DNA from: Pseudomonas sp. BBP2017
Lineage (GTDB): Bacteria; Pseudomonadota; Gammaproteobacteria; Pseudomonadales; Pseudomonadaceae
Assembly (NCBI RefSeq): GCF_003024385.1
Contig: NZ_PVZN01000019.1
Location: 37,274-101,273 of the forward strand
DNA length: 64,000 nt
Reading direction: 5' to 3'
Of this stretch, positions 24,872 through 33,468 are shown in pieces. A program made the translations under genes and the position numbers. The notes under the pieces were generated by a model. That model worked only from the letters and a program-made list of their open reading frames with translations. It ran no database searches and was not told the DNA's origin. How positions within the stretch are numbered: position 1 is the first letter of the stretch; each line of letters starts with the position of its first letter.

Positions 24872-26782
24872 ATGATCAGACTATCGAACCTCACTTTACA
24901 GCGTGGTCCCCAGCGCCTGCTAGAAGGCGCCGAGATGACCCTGCACGCCGGTCAGAAAGCCGGCCTGATCGGTGCCAATGGTGCCGGTAAATCCAGCCTG
25001 TTCGCCTTGCTGCGCGGTGAGCTGACGCCTGATTCGGGCGACTGTCAGCTGCCGGCCGACTGGCGTATTGCGCACATGCGCCAGGAGGTCGACACCCTCG
25101 ACCGGCTGGCGGTCGACTATGTGCTCGATGGCGACGCCCGCCTGCGCAAGGTTCAGGTGGATCTTGCCGCAGCCGAGGCCGCGCATGACGGTACGGCGCT
25201 GGCGCGTCTGCATATCGACCTCGACAGCGCCGACGGCTACACCGCCGATGCCCGTGCACGCAAACTGCTGGCCGGTCTGGGTTTCACCAACGAGCAGATG
25301 GACCGCCGCGTTGGCGACTTCTCCGGTGGCTGGCGGATGCGCCTGAACCTGGCCCAGGCGCTGATGTGCCCCTCCGATCTGCTGTTGCTCGACGAGCCGA
25401 CCAACCACCTGGACCTCGATGCGATCCTCTGGCTGGAAGACTGGCTCAAGGGTTATCCGGGCACGTTGTTACTGATTTCCCACGACCGCGATTTTCTCGA
25501 TGCGGTGGTCGATCATGTTGCCCATGTCGAGCAGTGCAAGCTGACCCTTTACCGTGGCGGTTACACTGCGTTCGAGCGCACCCGTGCCGAGCGTCTGGCG
25601 CAACAGCAACAGGCCTACGAGAAGCACCAGGCCCAGCGCGCGCACATGGAGAAGTACATCGCCCGGTTCAAGGCGCAGGCCACCAAGGCACGCCAGGCGC
25701 AGAGCCGGATCAAGGCTCTGGAGCGTATGGAAGAGCTGTCGGCAGCCCATGTCGATTCGCCGTTCGACTTCGCCTTCCGGGAGTCGGAGAAGATCTCCAG
25801 CCCTTTGCTCGACCTGTCCGAAGGCCGCCTGGGTTACGGCGACAAGACCATCCTTGAGAAGGTCAAGTTGCAGCTCACTCCGGGTGCGCGTATCGGTTTG
25901 CTCGGCCCCAACGGTGCCGGCAAGTCGACCCTGATCAAGAACCTGGCCGGTGAGCTGGAGCCCTTGAGCGGACGCCTGGTGCGCGGTGAGAACCTGTCGG
26001 TGGGTTACTTCGCCCAACACCAGCTGGATTCGCTAGACAACAAGGCCAGCCCGTTGCTGCACCTGCAGCGTCTGGCACCGAGCGAGCGCGAACAGACGTT
26101 ACGCGACTTCCTCGGCGGCTTTGACTTCCGTGGCGGGCGTATCGATGAGCCGGTGCTGAACTTCTCCGGTGGTGAAAAGGCCCGCCTGGCCCTGGCATTG
26201 ATCGCCTGGGAGCGTCCGAACCTGCTGCTGCTTGACGAGCCGACCAACCACCTGGACCTGGAAATGCGTCTGGCGCTGACCATGGCGCTGCAGGAGTTCA
26301 GCGGTGCGGTACTGGTGGTTTCCCACGACCGGCACCTGCTCAAGAGCACCACCGACGATTTCCTGCTGGTGGCCGACGGCAAGGTTGAGACCTTCGACGG
26401 CGACCTTGACGACTACACCCGCTGGCTGGTCGAGTACCGCCAGCGCAACGCGCCAGTCAGTACTGCGCCGGTCAACGCCGACAAGACCGACAAAAAAGCC
26501 CAGCGTCAGGCGGCGGCAGCGTTGCGTCAGCAGTTGGCCCCGCACAAGCGTGAAGCCGACAAGCTTGAGCGCGAGCTGGGAACCCTGCATGAGCAGCTGG
26601 CAAAAATTGATGCCAGCCTCGGTGACAGTGCCCTCTACGAGGCCGCACGCAAGGATGAGTTGCGCGACTTGCTGGCCCAACAGGCCAGGCTCAAAGTCCG
26701 CGAAGCAGAACTGGAAGAAGCCTGGATGGCCGCCCTTGAGCAGCTGGAGACCATGCAGGCGGAGCTGGAGGCGTTGTCTTGA
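24872..26782 (+). CDS. yheS: ABC-F family ATPase (YheS-like)
   Basis: A 636-residue cytoplasmic protein with two ABC domains and no membrane segments. Walker A motifs are GANGAGKSS (about 38) and GPNGAGKST (about 350). Signature motifs are FSGGWRMRL and FSGGEKARL, with DEPTNHLDL in both Walker B regions. The ARE-type linker and a C-terminal coiled coil (from about 545) mark the YheS subgroup. ABC-F proteins act on the ribosome to relieve stalling. The stop overlaps the next start as TGATG. Confidence 0.93.
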   Translation: MIRLSNLTLQRGPQRLLEGAEMTLHAGQKAGLIGANGAGKSSLFALLRGELTPDSGDCQLPADWRIAHMRQEVDTLDRLAVDYVLDGDARLRKVQVDLAAAEAAHDGTALARLHIDLDSADGYTADARARKLLAGLGFTNEQMDRRVGDFSGGWRMRLNLAQALMCPSDLLLLDEPTNHLDLDAILWLEDWLKGYPGTLLLISHDRDFLDAVVDHVAHVEQCKLTLYRGGYTAFERTRAERLAQQQQAYEKHQAQRAHMEKYIARFKAQATKARQAQSRIKALERMEELSAAHVDSPFDFAFRESEKISSPLLDLSEGRLGYGDKTILEKVKLQLTPGARIGLLGPNGAGKSTLIKNLAGELEPLSGRLVRGENLSVGYFAQHQLDSLDNKASPLLHLQRLAPSEREQTLRDFLGGFDFRGGRIDEPVLNFSGGEKARLALALIAWERPNLLLLDEPTNHLDLEMRLALTMALQEFSGAVLVVSHDRHLLKSTTDDFLLVADGKVETFDGDLDDYTRWLVEYRQRNAPVSTAPVNADKTDKKAQRQAAAALRQQLAPHKREADKLERELGTLHEQLAKIDASLGDSALYEAARKDELRDLLAQQARLKVREAELEEAWMAALEQLETMQAELEALS

Positions 26783-27369
26783 TGGCATCATTGCAATTGC
26801 CAGTGCCGCCGGAGTGGATTGCACCATTCTGGCTGGGCTTGAAGATTTTGCTGATCCTGTGCGCCGCGTTTGTCCTGCAGCGCCTGGTCGGGCGTTGCCT
26901 GAAGCGCCTGTGCGAGCGTTATGCCTTACCACCGGAGCTGATGGTGCCGGTGCGCGGCGGCCTGCGCTGGTTGATCATGGGCAGTGCGCTGGTATTCGTA
27001 CTTGAGCGTCTGGGCGTTTCCGCCACGGTGCTGTGGACGGCCTTGTCCGGCTTCGTCGCTGTCGCGGCGGTGGCGTTCTTCGCCATGTGGAGTGTGCTGT
27101 CGAACCTGCTGTGTGCGGTGCTGATCTTCACCGTCGGGCCGTTTCGTATCGGCGACGTGGTGGAACTGGTCGAGACCATCGACAAACCCGGCGTGAAAGG
27201 GCGAGTGGTGGCCATCAACCTGCTGTTCACTACCCTGATCGAATTGCCAGAGGCCGGTGGTGCGACTGTCCAGGTGCCCAACAGCCAGTTTTTCCAGAAG
27301 TCGGTCAGGCGCTGGCGCGGCGCTGAGATTGTGCCTCTGGTGGGTGAAGACAAAACCGCTGGTAATTGA
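26782..27369 (+). CDS. Small MscS-type mechanosensitive channel family protein
   Basis: A 195-residue inner-membrane protein with three N-terminal helices and a short cytoplasmic MscS beta-domain (FRIGDVVELVETIDKPGVKGRV; VQVPNSQFFQKSV). The pore-lining third helix, around FVAVAAVAFFAMWSVLSNLLCAVL, is Ala/Val-rich rather than the Gly/Ala knobs of MscS. It is shorter than MscS (286). Solute release under hypo-osmotic shock is plausible, gating unproven. Translationally coupled to yheS. Confidence 0.85.
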   Translation: MASLQLPVPPEWIAPFWLGLKILLILCAAFVLQRLVGRCLKRLCERYALPPELMVPVRGGLRWLIMGSALVFVLERLGVSATVLWTALSGFVAVAAVAFFAMWSVLSNLLCAVLIFTVGPFRIGDVVELVETIDKPGVKGRVVAINLLFTTLIELPEAGGATVQVPNSQFFQKSVRRWRGAEIVPLVGEDKTAGN

Positions 27370-27451
27370 CCGGTCGCTGAAAAAATTGTGGTTATTTTTT
27401 CGCCCGCGCACTAGCTTAGAGCTTTGCAACAAGCCATGGCCGAGGTGTGCG

Positions 27452-28084
27452 ATGTCGTTGGAAACGTGGTTGGCATTTTTTGCCGCTTGCTGGGTGATCA
27501 GTCTCTCACCGGGCGCCGGGGCAATTGCCTCGATGTCCTGTGGCCTGCAGTACGGCTTTTGGCGCGGCTACTGGAACGCCCTGGGCCTGCAGCTGGGCCT
27601 GGTGCTGCAGATTGCGATCATTGCCGCCGGCGTTGGTGCCATCCTCGCAGCGTCAGCTACCGCGTTCCAGGTGATCAAATGGTTCGGCGTCGCCTATCTG
27701 GTCTACCTGGCGGTCAAACAGTGGCGCGCCTTGCCGGCTGACCTCAGCGACGAGTCTGCCGTACGGCCTATCGGCAAGCCGCTGGGACTGGTGTTTCGCG
27801 GCTTTCTGGTCAACGTCAGCAACCCCAAGGCGCTGGTCTTCATGCTGGCGGTACTGCCACAGTTCATCAACCCGCATGCGCCACTGCTGCCGCAGTACCT
27901 GATCATCACCGCGACGATGGTCACCGTCGATCTGCTGGTCATGGCCGGATACACCGGTCTGGCGGCGCGGGTATTGCGTTTGCTGCGCACACCTAAGCAG
28001 CAGCGACGGATGAACCGCACATTTGCCGGCTTGTTCCTCGGGGCTGCGACCTTGCTGGCGACGATTCGTCGGGCGCCGGTCTGA
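27452..28084 (+). CDS. LysE/RhtB family amino-acid exporter
   Basis: A 210-residue inner-membrane protein with about six helices. The family motifs are present: LSPGAGAIASMSCGLQYGFWRG near the N-terminus, VYLAVKQWRA, and FLVNVSNPKALVFMLAVLPQF. The substrate is unknown; LysE-type exporters move basic or branched amino acids, homoserine or similar compounds. The ATG at 27452 is used. A REP pair and a terminator follow. Confidence 0.88.
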   Translation: MSLETWLAFFAACWVISLSPGAGAIASMSCGLQYGFWRGYWNALGLQLGLVLQIAIIAAGVGAILAASATAFQVIKWFGVAYLVYLAVKQWRALPADLSDESAVRPIGKPLGLVFRGFLVNVSNPKALVFMLAVLPQFINPHAPLLPQYLIITATMVTVDLLVMAGYTGLAARVLRLLRTPKQQRRMNRTFAGLFLGAATLLATIRRAPV

Positions 28085-28101
28085 ATGCGTGATTGTTCAC
28101 T

Positions 28102-28171
28102 GTGGGAGCGGGCTTGCCCCGCGAGGCGATGCGACTGACAGATCGCTATCGCGGGGCAAGCCCGCTCCCAC
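28102..28171. repeat. Inverted REP pair (BIME)
   Basis: Bases 28102-28124 (starting GTGGGAGCGGGCTTG) recur as an exact 23-base reverse complement at 28149-28171, separated by 24 bases. It lies just after the LysE gene. Confidence 0.92.
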
Positions 28172-28183
28172 CGTAAAAAATAC

Positions 28184-28208
28184 AGGCGACCTCAGAGTCG
28201 CCTTTTTT
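28184..28208 (+). terminator. Terminator after the LysE-type gene
   Basis: AGGCGAC and GTCGCCT form a stem with a CTCAGA loop and six T residues follow. The upstream REP pair may add a second block. Confidence 0.9.
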
Positions 28209-28282
28209 GTGCCTGAGATGAAATTGTCACTAAATTTTACTTAGATTGCCCCGCAAACCTTGAGCGATCGCCATTGGAAGTG

Positions 28283-28306
28283 AACAATGCAATACCTCGC
28301 ATTGTT
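28283..28306 (+). promoter_or_regulatory. Inverted repeat before the iron permease gene
   Basis: AACAATGC and GCATTGTT are exact 8-bp arms separated by eight bases, ending 15 bases before the FTR1 start. It could be an operator or a translational hairpin. It does not match the Fur consensus well. Confidence 0.45.
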
Positions 28307-28321
28307 ATTTGAGATTGGCTC

Positions 28322-30220
28322 ATGATTCCCCGTTCCCGCTTGCTCGCCTGGTTGCTCTGGCCAGTGCTGGCACTGAGCAGTTCTGTGCTGCTGGCCGACA
28401 CTGTCGAAAACGCCGCCAAGGCCTTGCACCTGCTTGACTACATCGGTGCCGACTATCCGGCGACAGTCGAGGCGGGCAAGGTCGTGGATGACGGCGAATA
28501 CCGCGAGCAGCTGGAGTTTACCGACGTGCTGCAAGGTCTGATCGCTGGCTTGCCGGCCCGTGGCGAGCGGCAAGCGCTGGAGCAGGGTGTGGTCAGCCTG
28601 CGCCAGGCGATCAATCAGCGTCAGGACGGTGCCAGTGTCGCGCAGCAGGCGCGCCATCTCGGCGCGCAGCTGGCTGTTGCCTATGAAGTGAGCCAGGCCC
28701 CCCTCATCACCCCAGCCCCCACCCGCGGTGCGCCCTTGTATGCACAGCACTGCTCGGTCTGTCATGGCGACAGCGGTGCTGGTGACGGCCCGGCAGGGGC
28801 AGGCCTGGAGCCGCCGCCGGCCAACCTGCGCAGCGGCGAGCGCCTTGCTCGACTGAGCTTGTACGATCTCTACAACACCTTGGGGCAAGGCATCGAAGGC
28901 ACCGACATGCCGTCCTTTGCCGACCAGCTCGACGAGCGTCAGCGCTGGGACCTGGCCACCTACATCGCCAGCTTCACCGCAGATCCGGCCAAGGCCAAGG
29001 GCGAAACAACCTACAACCTCGCTGATCTGGCGCGCCAGACGCCGCTTGAGGTTGAAGCATCGCAAGGGCTGGAAGCGGCGGCAGTGTTCCGCGCCCAGCG
29101 CGCCCAACCTGCGCAGGTGCAACGCGGCCCTGCGCAGTTGCTGGACTACACCGCCAACACCCTGGACAAGAGCCTGGCGGCCTACCAGAACGGTGACCAT
29201 GAACAGGCCTACGACCTGTCGGTGGCGGCCTACCTGGAAGGCTTTGAGCTGGTCGAAAGCTCCCTCGACAACGTCGATGCCAATGTGCGCAAGGACACTG
29301 AAAAGTCGCTCATGGCCTACCGCCAGTCGCTCCAGGACGGCCTGCCGCTTGAGCGGGTCAGTCAGCGTCTGCAGGCTGCCAAGGCGAAACTCAAGGAAGC
29401 CGCCGACTTGCTCGGCGGTGATGGCCTGAGCTGGTCGCTGAGCTACATTTCCGGCCTGCTGATCCTACTGCGCGAAGGCCTGGAAGCCATTCTGGTGCTC
29501 GCAGCGATTCTCGCCTTCCTGCGCAACACCGGCCAGCAGTCGGCGGTACGTAGCGTCAACATCGGTTGGGTCCTGGCGTTGCTGGCCGGTTTCGGCACCT
29601 GGGCATTGGCGGCCTATGTCATCGATGTCGGTGGCGCTCAGCGCGAACTGCTTGAAGGCTGCACGGCGCTGTTCGCCAGTGTCATGGTGCTCTGGCTGGG
29701 CGTGTGGATGCACGATCGTCGGCACGCGGCAGCCTGGCAGAACTACATCAAGAGCAGCCTGGTCAGCGGTGGCGGGCGATTCGGCTTTGCCTTGCTGGCG
29801 TTCTTCTCAGTTTACCGCGAGCTGTTCGAAGTGATTCTGTTCTACGAAACGCTGTGGCTGCAGGCCGGACCTGCCGGGCATCAGGCAGTTCTGGCGGGTG
29901 GTGCTACAGCGCTGGTGCTGCTGGTGGGGCTGGCCTGTGTGATCCTGCGCGGTTCGGCGAGGCTGCCGCTGGCGCTGTTCTTCAGCATCAACGCCGCACT
30001 GCTGTGTGCGTTGTCGGTGGTGTTTGCCGGTCACGGGGTCAAGGCACTGCAGGAAGCCGGGGTGTTCGGTACCCGTCCGGTGGCGTTCTTTGACTTCGAC
30101 TGGCTGGGCATCCACGCCGATGCCTATTCGCTGGCGGCGCAAGTGGTTGCCTTGCTGGCCATTGCGATTCTGTACGGACGCAGCCGTCTGGCCGAGAAAC
30201 GCCGGGTGTCAGCGGGCTGA
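28322..30220 (+). CDS. Cytochrome c/FTR1 family iron permease
   Basis: A 632-residue fusion. A signal peptide (LLWPVLALSSSVLLAD) leads to a periplasmic half holding one heme-c motif, Cys144-Ser-Val-Cys-His148, with likely axial Met in EGTDMPSFAD. The C-terminal half is a seven-helix FTR1 permease with two REXXE iron motifs, REGLE (about 383) and RELFE (about 499). It probably imports ferric iron after redox handling by the cytochrome domain. No EfeO or EfeB partner is nearby, so the fused cytochrome may replace them. Confidence 0.92.
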   Translation: MIPRSRLLAWLLWPVLALSSSVLLADTVENAAKALHLLDYIGADYPATVEAGKVVDDGEYREQLEFTDVLQGLIAGLPARGERQALEQGVVSLRQAINQRQDGASVAQQARHLGAQLAVAYEVSQAPLITPAPTRGAPLYAQHCSVCHGDSGAGDGPAGAGLEPPPANLRSGERLARLSLYDLYNTLGQGIEGTDMPSFADQLDERQRWDLATYIASFTADPAKAKGETTYNLADLARQTPLEVEASQGLEAAAVFRAQRAQPAQVQRGPAQLLDYTANTLDKSLAAYQNGDHEQAYDLSVAAYLEGFELVESSLDNVDANVRKDTEKSLMAYRQSLQDGLPLERVSQRLQAAKAKLKEAADLLGGDGLSWSLSYISGLLILLREGLEAILVLAAILAFLRNTGQQSAVRSVNIGWVLALLAGFGTWALAAYVIDVGGAQRELLEGCTALFASVMVLWLGVWMHDRRHAAAWQNYIKSSLVSGGGRFGFALLAFFSVYRELFEVILFYETLWLQAGPAGHQAVLAGGATALVLLVGLACVILRGSARLPLALFFSINAALLCALSVVFAGHGVKALQEAGVFGTRPVAFFDFDWLGIHADAYSLAAQVVALLAIAILYGRSRLAEKRRVSAG

Positions 30221-30280
30221 TTTGAAGGCGAGCGGGCGAGCAGGGATACTGTCCGCCCGTATTCTTTGGAATCTGTTGTC

Positions 30281-30742
30281 ATGCGTATCTGGATTGATGC
30301 CGATGCCTGCCCCAAGGCGGCCAAGGATCAGGTCGTCAAATTTGCCCTGAAACGTCAGCTGGAGGTGGTGCTGGTGGCCGGGCAAAGCCAGATCAAACCG
30401 GCTTTCACCTGCGTCAGGTTGATCGTCGTGCCCAGCGGGCCGGATGCTGCCGACGATTACCTGGTCGAGCATGCGGTGCCGGGTGAGCTGGTGATCTGCA
30501 GTGATGTGCCGTTGGCCGACAGGCTGGTCAAGAACGGCGTGGCCTGCCTTGACCCGCGTGGGCGAGAGTTCGACGAGCGCAACATGGGTGAACGTCTGGC
30601 GGTGCGTAACCTGTTCACCGACCTGCGCGAGCAGGGGCAGGTCGGCGGTGGGCAGGCGCCTTATGGAGATCGCGAGAAGCAGGTTTTCGCCAATTCTCTG
30701 GACCGCATCCTCACGCGTCTGGCGCGCGACTTTCCCAACTGA
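30281..30742 (+). CDS. YaiI/YqxD family protein (DUF188)
   Basis: A 153-residue soluble protein, the normal length of the family. It begins MRIWIDADACPKAAKDQVV and has the NYN/PIN-like motifs VICSDVPLADRLVKNG and VACLDPRGREFD. A nuclease fold is suggested for the family but the biological role is unknown. ATG at 30281 is chosen. The stop runs into a REP unit. Confidence 0.88.
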   Translation: MRIWIDADACPKAAKDQVVKFALKRQLEVVLVAGQSQIKPAFTCVRLIVVPSGPDAADDYLVEHAVPGELVICSDVPLADRLVKNGVACLDPRGREFDERNMGERLAVRNLFTDLREQGQVGGGQAPYGDREKQVFANSLDRILTRLARDFPN

Positions 30743-30790
30743 TCGCGGGGCAAGCCCGCTCCCACCGGTGATCACTTTGGGAGCGGGCTC
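30742..30790. repeat. REP pair reaching the elbB stop codon
   Basis: ATCGCGGGGCAAGCC (30742) through CCCACC is one REP unit; TGGGAGCGGGCTC (30778-30790) is a shortened inverted copy. The second half extends into the elbB stop codon (30789-30791). Confidence 0.8.
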
Positions 30791-31457
30791 AATCGTTCTC
30801 GTGAGTCAGTTCCAGCACCCGGTCGACCAGCTTGTAGATGCCACCAGCGGCTTCGCTGATCGACTGCGCGAGCATATAGGCCGGGGTGCTGACCAGCTTG
30901 CGCTGGGTGTCTTCGACGATGTCATGGACATCGCACTCTTCGTGGGTGCCGCCCATCTTGACGATGGCTGCGCTGGTATCGGCGTCGTTGCCGATGGTGC
31001 AGACCACGCCAGGGCCGTAGATCTTCGCCGCCAGGGCGGGGGAGATGCAGATCAGGCCGACCGGCTTGCCGGCTTCGGCAAAGGCTTCGGCCAGGGCCAG
31101 TACATCTGGGTGAACACTGCAACCGGGGCCGTCAACGGCGAAACTCGACAGGTTCTTGGCTGCACCAAAGCCACCGGGCACGATCAGGGCGTCGAAGTCC
31201 TTGGCATCGGCTTCACGCAGATCCTTGATATTGCCGCGGGCGATGCGCGCCGATTCCACCAGGACGTTGCGCGATTCGGGCATTTCTTCGCCGGTCAGGT
31301 GGTTAACTACATGCATCTGCGCAATGTTCGGCGCAAAGCATTGCACCTGGGCGCCGCGCTGGTCGAGGCGCAACAGGGTGATCACGCTCTCGTGGATTTC
31401 GGCGCCGTCATAGACACCACAGCCGGAAAGGATCACTGCAACTTTTTTTTTGGTCAT
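30789..31457 (-). CDS. elbB: Isoprenoid biosynthesis glyoxalase ElbB
   Basis: A 222-residue DJ-1/PfpI superfamily protein. Signatures are VAVILSGCGVYDGAEIHESV and ALIVPGGFGAAKNLSSFA. The nucleophile-elbow cysteine is in LICISPALAAK. E. coli ElbB has glyoxalase activity and was linked to isoprenoid production. ATG at 31457 fits the GGGAG eight bases upstream; a GTG two codons further up is the alternative. Confidence 0.92.
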   Translation of the reverse strand: MTKKKVAVILSGCGVYDGAEIHESVITLLRLDQRGAQVQCFAPNIAQMHVVNHLTGEEMPESRNVLVESARIARGNIKDLREADAKDFDALIVPGGFGAAKNLSSFAVDGPGCSVHPDVLALAEAFAEAGKPVGLICISPALAAKIYGPGVVCTIGNDADTSAAIVKMGGTHEECDVHDIVEDTQRKLVSTPAYMLAQSISEAAGGIYKLVDRVLELTHEND

Positions 31458-31610
31458 GCTCACTACTCCCGAGTCGAGGCGTTAGATCGCCTCTAAATTG
31501 GCAGATGTCCGATCACCGCGTCCATCTTCTCAAAATCCTTTGTAGTTGGATTCTGGAAACGGCGCAGTGTTAATTGTTCAGGGTGAGGACGACAACGAAA
31601 ATTGCTTGGC

Positions 31611-32231
31611 TTAGGGCCGGTCGCTGTCCTGGTCCGGGGCGCGCTGTTCGGCCTGCATGGCCGCCGCTTCCTTGCGGGCGACGCGTGCCGCATTGACGCG
31701 ACGCCGCAACCACAGGCAGCCGCCGAAGGCCAGCAGGCCACCGAGCACCCATAGCTCGTACTTTTTCACGTTGCCCAGCAGGCCTTCGAGAATGGCGCCG
31801 AAGTGATAAGCGGCAGCGCCCAGGGCCAGGGCCCAGACCGCCGCACCGATGCCGTTGAGCAGCAGGTAGCGGCGTGGCGGGTAGCCGGACAGGCCAATGG
31901 CCACTGGCATGACCGTGCGCAAGCCGTAGACGAAACGGAAACTCAGGACCCAGATATCCGGGTGGCGGCGGATGTGCTCCAGCGCCCGGTCGCCCATCAG
32001 CTGCCAGCGCGGTTTGCGCGCCAGCAATTTGCGCCCGTGCTTGCGTCCCATGAAGTACCACAGCTGGTCGCCGGCATAGCTGCCGAAGAAGGCCACCAGG
32101 CACACCAGGTTGATATCCATGTATCCGCGGAACGCAAGGAAGCCTGCGAGAACCAGGATGGTCTCACCTTCGAAAAACGTGCCGAGAAAAAGGGCAAAGT
32201 AACCAAAATCCTGCAGGAATTGTTGGAGCAT
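31611..32231 (-). CDS. DedA family membrane protein
   Basis: A 206-residue inner-membrane protein of the DedA superfamily. The reentrant core is GTFFEGETILVLAGFLAFRG, including the conserved membrane-embedded acidic residues. The arginine motif SFRFVYGLRTVMPVAIGLSG and the GAAVWALALGAAAYHFG segment follow. DedA proteins recycle undecaprenyl phosphate or flip phospholipids. It is likely monocistronic and divergent from hemB. Confidence 0.9.
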   Translation of the reverse strand: MLQQFLQDFGYFALFLGTFFEGETILVLAGFLAFRGYMDINLVCLVAFFGSYAGDQLWYFMGRKHGRKLLARKPRWQLMGDRALEHIRRHPDIWVLSFRFVYGLRTVMPVAIGLSGYPPRRYLLLNGIGAAVWALALGAAAYHFGAILEGLLGNVKKYELWVLGGLLAFGGCLWLRRRVNAARVARKEAAAMQAEQRAPDQDSDRP

Positions 32232-32365
32232 TTTCTGGGTGCTGGCGAAATGAACGCGCAGCCTAACCCTTCGTGGCCGTTGGGGAAAGTATCCAAATGT
32301 GTCTCGACGTTAACATTTCCTACAAGGACAATGACTGCGTCCTCAAGTCGCAGGGTTGTCCCAGG

Positions 32366-32399
32366 CTGTCATTCAAGCGTCATAATGGCCGCTTATAAC
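32366..32399 (+). promoter_or_regulatory. Candidate Pho box and -10 for hemB-ppk
   Basis: CTGTCAT-TCAA-GCGTCAT matches the PhoB consensus CTGTCAT-N4-CTGTCAT with two mismatches, both in the second repeat. TATAAC follows 10 bases later, the distance seen in PhoB-activated promoters, where the Pho box replaces the -35. The start point would be near 32406. It implies phosphate-starvation induction of hemB-ppk. Confidence 0.65.
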
Positions 32400-32438
32400 T
32401 GTCGCGCTCGCCCGCCTGCGCGGGCTCAGGAGTCTGCC

Positions 32439-33449
32439 GTGAGCTTTACCCCCGCTAACCGTTTGTTTCCTGCCACCCGTCTGCGCCGCAACCGTCGTGA
32501 CGATTTCTCCCGTCGCCTGGTGCGCGAAAACGTGCTGACCGTCGATGACCTGATTTTGCCGGTGTTTGTCCTCGATGGCGAAAACCGCCGTGAGGAAGTC
32601 GCCTCGATGCCGGGTGTCGAGCGTCTGAGCATCGACCTGTTGCTGGAAGCGGCGCAAGAGTGGGTGAAGCTGGGGATTCCAGCCCTGGCCCTGTTCCCGG
32701 TGACGCCAACCGAGAAAAAATCCCTCGACGGCGCCGAAGCCTGGAACCCGGACGGTATCGCCCAGCGCGCCACCCGTGCCTTGCGTGAGCGTTTCCCGGA
32801 GCTGGGTGTGATCACCGACGTCGCCCTGGACCCGTTCACCACCCATGGTCAGGACGGTATTCTCGACGAAGAAGGCTACGTACAGAACGACATTACCGTC
32901 GATGCCCTGGTGCGTCAGGCCTTGTCCCATGCCGAAGCCGGTGCCCAGGTGGTAGCCCCGTCGGACATGATGGACGGCCGGATCCAGGCCATTCGTGAAG
33001 CTCTGGAGCTGGCTGGCCACCTCAACGTGCGTATCATGGCTTACTCGGCCAAGTACGCCAGCGCTTATTACGGCCCGTTCCGCGATGCGGTCGGCTCGGC
33101 CCTGAACCTGGGCAAGGCCAACAAGGCCTCCTACCAGATGGACCCGGCCAACAGCCACGAAGCCCTGCATGAAGTGGCGGCGGACCTGGCCGAAGGTGCC
33201 GATATGGTCATGGTCAAGCCAGGTATGCCGTATCTGGATATCCTTTATCGGGTCAAGGATGAATTCAAGGTCCCGACCTTTGTCTATCAAGTCAGTGGCG
33301 AATACGCCATGCACATGGCCGCGATCCAGAACGGCTGGCTCAGTGAAGGGGTGATCCTGGAATCCCTCACGGCCTTCAAACGGGCAGGAGCCGATGGCAT
33401 CCTGACCTATTTCGCTGTTCGCGCTGCTCAATTGATGAGAGGGCAGTAA
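32439..33449 (+). CDS. hemB: Delta-aminolevulinic acid dehydratase (porphobilinogen synthase)
   Basis: A 336-residue enzyme that condenses two aminolevulinates into porphobilinogen. The Schiff-base lysines lie in AYSAKYASAYYGPF and MVKPGMPYLD. The metal site reads DVALDPFTTHGQDG, with Asp in place of the zinc-type cysteines, so it is the magnesium-dependent Pseudomonas type. GTG at 32439 is the start, with AGGAG at the right distance. It is 19 bases upstream of ppk, so the two are likely cotranscribed. Confidence 0.96.
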   Translation: MSFTPANRLFPATRLRRNRRDDFSRRLVRENVLTVDDLILPVFVLDGENRREEVASMPGVERLSIDLLLEAAQEWVKLGIPALALFPVTPTEKKSLDGAEAWNPDGIAQRATRALRERFPELGVITDVALDPFTTHGQDGILDEEGYVQNDITVDALVRQALSHAEAGAQVVAPSDMMDGRIQAIREALELAGHLNVRIMAYSAKYASAYYGPFRDAVGSALNLGKANKASYQMDPANSHEALHEVAADLAEGADMVMVKPGMPYLDILYRVKDEFKVPTFVYQVSGEYAMHMAAIQNGWLSEGVILESLTAFKRAGADGILTYFAVRAAQLMRGQ

Positions 33450-33468
33450 CGCCCTTCAGGAACGCCAG

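Noticed and set aside
28283..28306. Fur box before the FTR1-type gene
   Set aside because: The dyad AACAATGC/GCATTGTT does not fit the Fur hexamer pattern, so it is kept only as an unnamed inverted repeat.
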